DNA of 6,453 nt, from NCBI GenBank assembly GCA_937922175.1, contig CAKZUU010000374.1, positions 1 to 6,453 on the forward strand, given 5' to 3'. The notes under the pieces were generated by a model that searched no databases, was not told the origin of the DNA, and worked only from the letters and a program-made list of their open reading frames with translations. Below are positions 1 to 6,221 of this stretch, piece by piece. This DNA comes from an uncultured Gemmataceae bacterium (GTDB lineage: Bacteria > Planctomycetota > Planctomycetia > Gemmatales > Gemmataceae). Positions within the stretch are counted from its first letter, which is position 1. Each line of letters opens with the position of its first letter. A program made the position numbers and the translations under genes.

Positions 1-483
1 CGGTGCATCGCTCCGACCCGCCATCGCCTCTTTCAATTTATCCTGCGGGATCATCGGCGCTCCCGCGCCAGGGCCGCCACCGGGACGACCACCCCCGCCC
101 GCCGCGAGAGGACCGCCGGTAATTCGACCGGGACCCGGACCGGTACCTGCCCCACCACTTGCTCGGGCCGCTTGATCTCCCTGAGCATACTGCCCACTGG
201 CACCGATCGGAGCTGTGGGATTCTTCAACTCTCGATTGTCGACGGTGACCTTTACCTCACCCGATGGAACGACCGCTTCAAACGAGCCGTTCTCATCAAG
301 TTGGCATGAGGCGATTTGCCCCTGGCCGTCCGCTCGGGCGAAGTTAAGGAGGCCGCCTGGAACGGGTTTGCCTTTGTAGACCACTTTACCCCGGATCTTC
401 TTCGTCTTTGGTCCGCAACCCACCACCGTCAAGGAGACCAGGCCGGCGCAGCCCAAAAGAAAGGTTCGTCTTGTGTGTTTCAT
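1..483 (-). CDS. Small lipoprotein with carboxypeptidase-regulatory-like domain (3' end cut by window edge)
   Basis: The frame is open from an ATG at 483-481 to the left edge, giving 161 codons with no stop, so the C-terminus lies outside the window. The N-terminus combines a twin-arginine-like motif (TRRTFLLG, residues 4-11), a hydrophobic stretch, and a lipobox VVGC with Cys23. This predicts export and lipid anchoring, possibly by the Tat route. Residues about 30-85 (IRGKVVYKGKPVPGG, then DENGSF and VPSGEVKVTV) match the beta-sandwich pattern of the carboxypeptidase-regulatory-like domains common in small planctomycete lipoproteins. Residues about 105-145 are a Gly/Pro/Ala-rich linker (GGAGTGPGPG, GGGGRPGGGPGAGA). 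The gene follows the DUF1559 gene on the same strand, a frequent planctomycete pairing, but a terminator lies between them. The Shine-Dalgarno is weak (GAG about 8 nt upstream), and I see no convincing own promoter. No enzymatic function can be assigned. Confidence is high for the gene and moderate for the Tat assignment. Confidence 0.87.
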   Translation of the reverse strand, partial: MKHTRRTFLLGCAGLVSLTVVGCGPKTKKIRGKVVYKGKPVPGGLLNFARADGQGQIASCQLDENGSFEAVVPSGEVKVTVDNRELKNPTAPIGASGQYAQGDQAARASGGAGTGPGPGRITGGPLAAGGGGRPGGGPGAGAPMIPQDKLKEAMAGRSDAP

Positions 484-534
484 GATGGATGCTCGCAAAT
501 TTCTATAAACGGACCGCTCTTACCGACTTCTATC

Positions 535-572
535 AAAAAGGCCCCGCGCAGCCAAGTCAGCCGTGCGGGGCC
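535..572 (-). terminator. Rho-independent terminator after the DUF1559 gene
   Basis: The stem pairs 540-549 with 563-572: GGCCCCGC against GCGGGGCC, then one G-T pair and one C-G pair, about 10 pairs with a 13-nt loop. Read leftward, the stem is followed at once by five T residues (the A run at 535-539 on the plus strand). It starts 56 nt past the DUF1559 stop codon and lies 52 nt before the start of the next leftward gene. In the rightward direction the tail is only ACCTTTTA, so the terminator is best assigned to the minus strand. Confidence 0.85.
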
Positions 573-627
573 ACCTTTTATACTCGATTCGTCCAGTTCT
601 GACGGACGGGCAGGACAGGGTTCGACA

Positions 628-1626
628 TCACCAATCCGGCTGAGGAGTTTCACCTCGTTGATGCGTCGTCTGATACCACAGCGTGCGAGGCGAGATCGAA
701 GCGCTCACGAAGCGAACGCTTCCGTCACCGAGACCGCAGTTGATACCACCGGAGTGCGGCGAAGTCGGCAACAGGGCGCAAATGTTGTGGGATCGACCCG
801 AGGCATAGGTATATGCCCGGTTGTTGTCGCACCAAGCCTGGCCGGGATTCTGGAGAATCCGGTATTGCGGATTAACATACTCCGTGTTCGTCCCGTCATA
901 AGGTGGCGCATTCCAGGGATCGGTACCGCCCGTGATGTCGAAGGCGAACTTGGGCGCCCACTCCCACCAGGTGTTCCCGCCCCAGTCGATATCCCACGGA
1001 TTGTTGCGGCTCGGTTGACCGTACTTCTCCGTGAAGAAAATCGTGTTCGACGTGCCGTCCTGAATCGCCGACGGATACATCGCGGCGGCTTCCCAATCCG
1101 TCCGGAAGATCTGGTAGTTGTAGGCGTAGGAGGTCACGCCCCAATTGCCTGCACCGCTCAATCCGTTCGGATTAGTCGGGTCAGCACGGCAATTGAAGGT
1201 CTTGACCGACTTGCCGATGATGTTGTCGCTCCAGCAGTGGTAACGACGATTGTTGGCACCGCCAGAGGGACACCAGCCATCCCAGTCGAAATTCTGGAGA
1301 CTGGCCTTGTACAGGTTGTCCTGCTCAAGGTAAGGAAGAATGTGGAAGAACAAGCTTCCATAACCAGTGCCGTTGCGGCAGCGATCACGATTGGGCCAGC
1401 CGCCCATACCCGTCGGGAGCAAGCCACCTTGAGTGTCGGCTGCGTTGATCGTCGCCAGCGTAATCTGTTTCAGATTGTTCGAGCACTCCATCCGTGCCGC
1501 CGCCTCGCGAATCTTTTGGACGGCCGGAAGAAGCAAACCGATCAAAATCGCAATAATCGCGATAACGACGAGCAACTCAATGAGCGTGAAGCCACGCCAG
1601 CCGAGCAGCCTACGGATTCTCGGCAT
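628..1626 (-). CDS. DUF1559 prepilin-type secreted protein (H-X9-DG motif)
   Basis: This 332-residue protein has the full planctomycete DUF1559 architecture. Residues 12-13 form the type IV prepilin cleavage site in RGFTLIELLVVIAIIAILIG, with Gly12 before the cut and Glu17 as the fifth mature residue. A hydrophobic helix follows (about 13-34), then the family sequence AVQKIREAAARMECSNNLKQ (about 35-54). The DUF1559 body includes DGTSNTIFFTEKYG (190-203). Near the C-terminus, His291 and Asp301-Gly302 form the H-X9-DG motif that marks this family. There are eight cysteines and many tryptophans in the body, consistent with an exported domain that may carry disulfides. It is presumably processed by a prepilin peptidase and displayed as a pseudopilin-like envelope protein; the true role of the family is unknown. 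I start at ATG 1626 rather than TTG 1629, because GGAGG then sits 6 nt from the start instead of 3. The gene ends before a strong terminator. Confidence 0.95.
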   Translation of the reverse strand: MPRIRRLLGWRGFTLIELLVVIAIIAILIGLLLPAVQKIREAAARMECSNNLKQITLATINAADTQGGLLPTGMGGWPNRDRCRNGTGYGSLFFHILPYLEQDNLYKASLQNFDWDGWCPSGGANNRRYHCWSDNIIGKSVKTFNCRADPTNPNGLSGAGNWGVTSYAYNYQIFRTDWEAAAMYPSAIQDGTSNTIFFTEKYGQPSRNNPWDIDWGGNTWWEWAPKFAFDITGGTDPWNAPPYDGTNTEYVNPQYRILQNPGQAWCDNNRAYTYASGRSHNICALLPTSPHSGGINCGLGDGSVRFVSASISPRTLWYQTTHQRGETPQPDW

Positions 1627-1630
1627 CAAG

Positions 1631-1640
1631 CACCTCCTTT
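1631..1640 (-). promoter_or_regulatory. Strong Shine-Dalgarno of the DUF1559 gene
   Basis: Read on the minus strand, this is AAAGGAGGTG, nearly a full complement of the 16S rRNA 3' end. GGAGG (1637-1633) is 6 nt from ATG 1626 and only 3 nt from the TTG at 1629, so it decides the start codon. It is the strongest ribosome binding site in the window and suggests high translation. Confidence 0.85.
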
Positions 1641-1842
1641 AAGTAGGAATCGAGAAACGCAAGGAACACCAAATGATAATGAACTGACGAAACACCCCCG
1701 CCGCGTAATCGGACAAACAGAGAGATGTTTAGTCAACTTTGACACTAACCGCCGCTGCATCGTCAGTCAAGAAGAAATATGGAGAAAATCTTTGAATTCC
1801 TGCTAAGAAACCTCCAGCTGAGGCCCAACTGCAAAAGTAGTG

Positions 1843-3624
1843 TCACCTCGAAAAACCGACCTGATGGTATCGATTCAACTCGGAAAATTCGAGTCGGCGT
1901 TCCGCTTCGCCCTCAAAATTGCCCGCAAAAATCAGCTCAGTGCCTGATACTTCCGCTCCTAACGCAATCAGGATCCGAGGATCGTTTGACGATAAATAGC
2001 TCCCTCCCGACTTGCGGAAACGAACAAGAGTTCTGTTGCCGGATTTCACTTCGACACGGGAGAAAGGCGAATTCGTTGGATAAGCTAAGCCGAGCCAGGT
2101 CGGTGGCGTCGGCGAAACGTTCTTCAAAAGGGCCACGGGGGCGTTGACGTGACTGATCACGAGATCTGGCCGACCATCGTTATCGAGGTCACCGACCGCG
2201 ACTCCTCGACCACGGTGGTTTTTGGCGAAATAATCACCGGCCTGGGATGAGACATCCACGAATCGCCCGCCCATGTTTTTCAAGAGAACGGGGCGTTGTG
2301 CCAGCTCACCTCGGGCGGAGTGTCGTAACACGTGCCCGTTGGCGATAAAAAGATCCTCCCACCCGTCGCCGTCGAAATCGAAGAAGACGGTGCCGAAACC
2401 CACGAAAAGCTGACCAATCGCCGCCGTCCCAGCGAGTTGGCTGCTGAATTGCCAAAACTGGCGTCCGTCGCGAAGGGTGTTTCGATACAGGGCATGTAAC
2501 TCGCTCTCGTAGTTCGTTACCCAAATCGCCGGACGACCACTGCCATCGTAATCCGCCGCATCGACCCCCATGCTCCCATTCGGAGTACCGCCACCATCTC
2601 GTGCCACGCCGAGTTTGAGACCCATTTCGCGAAAGCTCGGTCCCTGAGGAGTTCCTTGATGGACGTAAAGGAAGTTGTCCGTCGTGTCGTTGGCAACGTA
2701 GATGTCGGGCCAGTGATCGCCCGTGAGGTCGGCGACTAAGACACCCAACCCTTTGCCGTAATCCTTATCGTCTCGCGGCGGAACGCGCAGTCCTGCCGAA
2801 TGGCTAATGTCACGAAAGACCCGCCCCTCCGCCGACGCTTCATTCAGTAAGAGGAGGTCGGGCACCCCATCAAAATATTTCGGCGTGCAAACATCGCGTG
2901 GCTGGCCATTTTCACCAGGGCAGGGTGGGTGTTTAGCAAACGACCAATCGACGTATCGAGTCACATACAAATCAGGGTAGCCATCGCCATTGAAATCTCC
3001 CCACGCCGCACTCGTACACCATCCCGGATTGGCGGGTAATTTGACCTGCTGCGAGACATCCCAAAACTGCCGTCCGCCTCGGGCATCAGCGGTGTTGCGA
3101 TAAAGCGCCAGCCCATCGTAGCCGGTAACCAGAATGTCAGGCCAGCCATCACCATCGAAATCCGCAATGGCAACCCCGTGAGAATAAAAGCTCGGCCGGC
3201 TCAACCCGACAGTTTCGGTGACGTCCTCGAATCGCCAATGGCCCCGGTTACGATAAAGCCGACATGGCAAGCCGACGATGCTCTTTCGCGTTGGCCCTTC
3301 GAAGGCACCCCCTCCGACAAAGAAGAGGTCCATCAGACCATCTTGGTCATAGTCCAACAAACCGACCCCGCCGCCCAATGTCTCCAAAATGGAATAGTGA
3401 CCTGCCTCTTCGCCATTACGATAGGTGAAATTGACGCCTGCTACCTCCGCGACTTCTTCGAAGTATCCAGTTTCGGCAACCGCATGGGGTGTTGAGCCAT
3501 CGCGGCACCCGCTGGCGAGAATAGAGCATGCGCAAAGGAAACAAAAAGTCAGTCGAGCGTAAATTCTTGTTATTTCATCTTTTATGTCGTCCCTTGCTTC
3601 AGACGTTCCTCTCGATATACTCAA
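1843..3624 (-). CDS. CRTAC1-like FG-GAP/VCBS repeat lipoprotein with C-terminal ASPIC/UnbV domain; start uncertain
   Basis: From the TTG at 3624 the frame gives 593 residues. A hydrophobic stretch and lipobox (TFCFLCACSILASGC, Cys40) predict a lipid-anchored exported protein. Seven FG-GAP/VCBS-type calcium-loop repeats follow, at about 91 (DYDQDGLMD), 155 (DFDGDGWPD), 210 (DFNGDGYPD), 299 (DLTGDHWPD), 358 (DYDGSGRPA, degenerate), 416 (DFDGDGWED) and 479 (DLDNDGRPD). This implies a seven-bladed beta-propeller. Residues about 518-588 match the ASPIC/UnbV domain, with the signature GGSYLSSNDPR at 540-550. Family members are secreted or envelope proteins of largely unknown function; binding or adhesion is inferred. 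No in-frame ATG exists before the signal sequence. The open frame continues upstream into hisD, but that part looks non-coding. TTG 3624 is the nearest conventional start and has a weak AGGGG upstream, yet it gives an acidic, overlong N-region. An ATT about 20 codons before the Cys is another option, as is an indel near 3573-3578. Product identity is firm; the start is not. Confidence 0.88.
   Translation of the reverse strand: MSISRGTSEARDDIKDEITRIYARLTFCFLCACSILASGCRDGSTPHAVAETGYFEEVAEVAGVNFTYRNGEEAGHYSILETLGGGVGLLDYDQDGLMDLFFVGGGAFEGPTRKSIVGLPCRLYRNRGHWRFEDVTETVGLSRPSFYSHGVAIADFDGDGWPDILVTGYDGLALYRNTADARGGRQFWDVSQQVKLPANPGWCTSAAWGDFNGDGYPDLYVTRYVDWSFAKHPPCPGENGQPRDVCTPKYFDGVPDLLLLNEASAEGRVFRDISHSAGLRVPPRDDKDYGKGLGVLVADLTGDHWPDIYVANDTTDNFLYVHQGTPQGPSFREMGLKLGVARDGGGTPNGSMGVDAADYDGSGRPAIWVTNYESELHALYRNTLRDGRQFWQFSSQLAGTAAIGQLFVGFGTVFFDFDGDGWEDLFIANGHVLRHSARGELAQRPVLLKNMGGRFVDVSSQAGDYFAKNHRGRGVAVGDLDNDGRPDLVISHVNAPVALLKNVSPTPPTWLGLAYPTNSPFSRVEVKSGNRTLVRFRKSGGSYLSSNDPRILIALGAEVSGTELIFAGNFEGEAERRLEFSELNRYHQVGFSR
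3594..3621 (+). promoter_or_regulatory. Candidate sigma70-type promoter for the his operon
   Basis: TTGCTT (3594-3599) is followed by a 16-nt spacer and TATACT (3616-3621). The -10 matches the bacterial consensus at five of six positions and the -35 at three. Transcription would start near 3628, giving a leader of about 63 nt before hisD. The call rests on consensus matching only, and planctomycete promoters are poorly described. The site lies between the divergent gene starts unless the upstream gene truly begins at TTG 3624, in which case the promoter lies inside that coding region. Confidence 0.38.
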
Positions 3625-3675
3625 GGGAGAACCCCTAAACGCCCCGGCTGAAGGGGACCTCTGCTTCGAGTCCCT

Positions 3676-3683
3676 GAAGGAAG
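3676..3683 (+). promoter_or_regulatory. Shine-Dalgarno of hisD
   Basis: GAAGGAAG contains AGGA (3678-3681), 9 nt before ATG 3691. It favours ATG 3691 over ATG 3706, which has no purine-rich site, and over GTG 3736, where a GAGAG lies only 2 nt away. The latter would otherwise match the family's usual N-terminus better. Confidence 0.6.
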
Positions 3684-3690
3684 ATCGCTG

Positions 3691-5142
3691 ATGCCGCGTT
3701 CGACCATGGTTCGCGACCGTGCCGCGTCGAGAGTTGTGAAGATCAAACGAATTTTGTGTGGCACGTCGAACGCCGCAACTCAACTGCGTTCCCTCCGCGA
3801 AAATTTGAGTGCCAACGGCGATCTCGTCTCCGCCAAGCACAAGAAACTAACCCAAGCTGCCTTCGGTAAACCGTTGTCGCCGAGCGAAGTTGTCAGCCGT
3901 GTTTGCCAAGACGTTCGGCAGCGCGGCTTGAGTGCTGTCTTTCATTACACCGAACTTTTCGACAAGGTCAAACTGAATGCACAGAGTTTCCGCGTTACGG
4001 AGACGGAACTGGACGAAGCGCATGCCGCTGCTGACCCCGAATTGCTCGACGTGGTCCGACGTGTGCGGATGAACATCATTTCGTTTCAGTCAGGTTTGCT
4101 CCACTCCGACGCGGTGATGACCGTCTCGGGTAGTTACGAGTTGCAAGTTCGATACCGTCCCCTGAATCGGGTCGGGCTCCATATCCCCGGCGGAGCAGCC
4201 GCCTATCCCTCGACGCTGCTCATGACGGTTTGTCCCGCTCAGGCGGCTGGGGTCAAAGAAATTGTCGTTGTCATGCCTCCGACGGCGACGGGAGGGTACA
4301 ACCGGGAGCAGTTGGCCATTTGCAGAGAGTTGGGCGTCACCGAGGTCTACCGGATTGGCGGGGCACAAGCCATCGCCGCTTTGGCATATGGAGTCGATGG
4401 CTTGCACCGCGTTGATATGATCGCTGGCCCGGGGAACCTGTTTGTTACCTTGGCCAAGAAGTTCGTGTTCGGCCGAGTTGGTATCGACTGCTTGGCGGGA
4501 CCGAGCGAAGTCGTCGTCGTCGCGGACCAACAAGCCCACCCGGAATATATCGCCATTGACATGATCGCGCAAGCGGAACACTCTCCGGGAGCGAGTGTTT
4601 TGGTCACGTGGCACGAGCCCATGCTTGACGAAGTAAGTGCGGCTCTGACCCATCAGCTCGGGCAACTGCCCCGAGGCGATCTGGCGCGGGAGAGCCTTGA
4701 ACGCTTCGGCGCTTTAGTGTTAGCGCGGGACGCGGCGGAAGCGGTTCAGATCGTCGAGGAACTGGCTCCGGAACACTTGCATATTCAAACCCGAGATCCC
4801 GAGGGATTCGCGGAGAAAGTGAGCAGTGCCGGTGCGATCTTTTTGGGCCAATACACGCCGGTGGCTTTGGGCGATTATGCTGCCGGCCCGTCCCATGTTT
4901 TGCCCACGGGGAGCACAGCGCGCTATGCCAACGGACTGAGTGCGAACGATTTTTTGCGACGAACCAGTATCCTCGCTTTCACGAAGAACGGGATGCGCGA
5001 AATTGCCGACGATGTCGTCTACCTCGCCAACAAGGAAGGGTTGACCGCCCACGCGGCCAGCGTATCGATGCGGATTCACGAGAGCAGCCATGTCCACCCC
5101 CGACCGCCGAAAAAGGCGGAGAAAAAAGCCTCCTCGAAATGA
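3691..5142 (+). CDS. hisD: Histidinol dehydrogenase
   Basis: HisD (EC 1.1.1.23) carries out the last two steps of histidine synthesis, oxidising L-histidinol to L-histidine with two NAD+ in the cytoplasm; it is a zinc-dependent homodimer. The 483-residue product carries the expected motifs: IPGGAAAYPSTLLM (165-178), IGGAQAIAALAYG (222-234), GPGNLFV (246-252), GPSEVVVVAD (270-279), QAEHSPGA (294-301), PEHLHI (360-365) and GPSHVLPTGSTARYANGLS (399-417). The residues equivalent to E. coli zinc ligands Gln259, His262, Asp360 and His419 and catalytic Glu326/His327 are Gln294, His297, Asp395, His454, Glu361 and His362. All share the same offset of 35, so the core appears intact and without internal gaps between these sites. 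The protein has about 15 extra basic residues at the N-terminus and a Lys/Pro-rich tail after residue 468. Its stop codon overlaps the hisC start. It appears to be the first gene of the operon. Confidence 0.97.
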   Translation: MPRSTMVRDRAASRVVKIKRILCGTSNAATQLRSLRENLSANGDLVSAKHKKLTQAAFGKPLSPSEVVSRVCQDVRQRGLSAVFHYTELFDKVKLNAQSFRVTETELDEAHAAADPELLDVVRRVRMNIISFQSGLLHSDAVMTVSGSYELQVRYRPLNRVGLHIPGGAAAYPSTLLMTVCPAQAAGVKEIVVVMPPTATGGYNREQLAICRELGVTEVYRIGGAQAIAALAYGVDGLHRVDMIAGPGNLFVTLAKKFVFGRVGIDCLAGPSEVVVVADQQAHPEYIAIDMIAQAEHSPGASVLVTWHEPMLDEVSAALTHQLGQLPRGDLARESLERFGALVLARDAAEAVQIVEELAPEHLHIQTRDPEGFAEKVSSAGAIFLGQYTPVALGDYAAGPSHVLPTGSTARYANGLSANDFLRRTSILAFTKNGMREIADDVVYLANKEGLTAHAASVSMRIHESSHVHPRPPKKAEKKASSK

Positions 5143-6221
5143 GCTCTGACATCTCACCCGTGTCCGGCATCACTCGGCGACCTGGGGGCGTTCGTGCCGC
5201 GGTCCAAGTGATGGCCGGCTATACTCCGGGCGAGCAGCCCCGTGATGGTCAGTGGATCAAACTCAACACGAACGAAAATCCGTACCCTCCCTCCCCCCGG
5301 GTGATCGAAGCTCTGCATGGCGCGATCACCGGCGATCGGCTACGGAAATATCCCGATCCTTTAGGCACCGCGTTTCGACACACGGCGGCGCGAATCCTCG
5401 ATATCGACCCGGACTCGATCATCATCGGCAACGGCTCCGACGACATCTTGACAATCGTCACTCGCACCTTCGTCTCCCAAGACGGCGTGGTCGCCGCCTG
5501 CACTCCCAGCTACGTCCTGTACCGATCCTTGGCAGAGATCCAGGGCGCGAGATTTCGGGAGGCTCCGTTCGGTTCGGATTGGTCTTTACCGCCGCCCTTT
5601 GTTTTTCACGAGGCCGACCTGGTTTTTTTGCCCAATCCCAACTCTCCGTCGGGCACCATGGTTTCCTCCCAAGTTCTTGCCTCGTGGATCGATGAGTTGG
5701 GTCGGCCGATCGTGATCGACGAAGCCTACGTCGATTTTGCCGATCAGAATGCGTTGCGTCTGGCGGCTAACTCGAACATCGTTGTGACGCGGTCTCTGAG
5801 CAAATCGTATTCCCTCGCGGGTCTCCGCTTCGGTTTCGGGGTCGCGCAACCTGCGGTCATCCGCGAGATGCTGAAGGTCAAAGACTCGTATAATTGCGAC
5901 GCTCTGAGTCTGGTGGCGGCCCAGGCGGCTCTGGAGGATCAGGACCACCTGCGGCAGACCCGAGCGAAGATTCTGGCCACCCGACGACGACTCGAAGAAA
6001 ATCTGCGCCTGCTTGGCTACGACGTGACTCCCAGCCAGGCCAATTTTGTCTGGTGCCGACGGCACGACCGTCCGGTGAGGCCGATCTTCGACGAATTGAA
6101 GCGTCGGCAGATCCTCGTGCGCTACATGAGTTTTGCCGGTTATGGCGATGGCCTGCGGATCAGTGTCGGCACGGACGCAGAGATTGATCGGCTTTTGGAT
6201 GAGCTTCGTCGCATCGGATGA
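5139..6221 (+). CDS. hisC: Histidinol-phosphate aminotransferase
   Basis: HisC (EC 2.6.1.9) transfers an amino group from glutamate to imidazole-acetol phosphate to give L-histidinol phosphate, using pyridoxal phosphate. It is a class I/II fold type I aminotransferase. The 360-residue length is normal for HisC. Visible motifs are KLNTNENPYPPSP (41-53), IIGNGSDDIL (95-104), LPNPNSPSG with the cofactor-contacting Asn168, IVIDEAYVDF with Asp194, SLSKSYSLAGLRFGF with Schiff-base Lys222 and phosphate-binding Arg230, and LRISVGT with substrate-carboxylate Arg340. The start codon ATG 5139 overlaps the hisD stop in an ATGA. No Shine-Dalgarno lies at a usable distance (the nearest, GGCGGAG, ends 17 nt away), so translation is probably coupled to hisD. 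HisC-like enzymes can act on other substrates, but placement between hisD and hisB makes the histidine assignment firm. Confidence 0.96.
   Translation: MSSDISPVSGITRRPGGVRAAVQVMAGYTPGEQPRDGQWIKLNTNENPYPPSPRVIEALHGAITGDRLRKYPDPLGTAFRHTAARILDIDPDSIIIGNGSDDILTIVTRTFVSQDGVVAACTPSYVLYRSLAEIQGARFREAPFGSDWSLPPPFVFHEADLVFLPNPNSPSGTMVSSQVLASWIDELGRPIVIDEAYVDFADQNALRLAANSNIVVTRSLSKSYSLAGLRFGFGVAQPAVIREMLKVKDSYNCDALSLVAAQAALEDQDHLRQTRAKILATRRRLEENLRLLGYDVTPSQANFVWCRRHDRPVRPIFDELKRRQILVRYMSFAGYGDGLRISVGTDAEIDRLLDELRRIG

Noticed and set aside
1651..1665. Sigma-54-like GG...GC element on the minus strand (TGGTGTTCCTTGCG)
   Set aside because: The GG and GC are separated by 8 nt instead of the required 10.
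1742..1770. Candidate leftward promoter for the DUF1559 gene, TTGACT with a 17-nt spacer and TAGTGT
   Set aside because: The -35 is good but the -10 matches at only three of six positions, and a second TTGACT nearby has no better partner. Not strong enough to list as a feature.
316..1806. Long plus-strand open frame of 496 codons opposite the lipoprotein and DUF1559 genes
   Set aside because: It is antisense to two genes with clear motifs, has no recognisable domain, and has a composition rich in Arg, Thr and Pro typical of a reverse-frame shadow in GC-rich DNA.
1809..1823. Possible terminator after the CRTAC1-like gene (CCTC/GAGG hairpin followed by TTTCTT leftward)
   Set aside because: The stem is only four pairs with a broken T tail, too weak to call. 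Read-through from the FG-GAP gene into the DUF1559 gene cannot be excluded.
3625..3840. Upstream extension of the CRTAC1-like frame to a GTG at 3840
   Set aside because: It overlaps the hisD start antisense, has no homology-like pattern, and would put 112 residues before the lipobox Cys.
4090..4665. Minus-strand open frame of 191 codons inside hisD
   Set aside because: It is fully covered by the conserved HisD core and shows no motif or ribosome site of its own.
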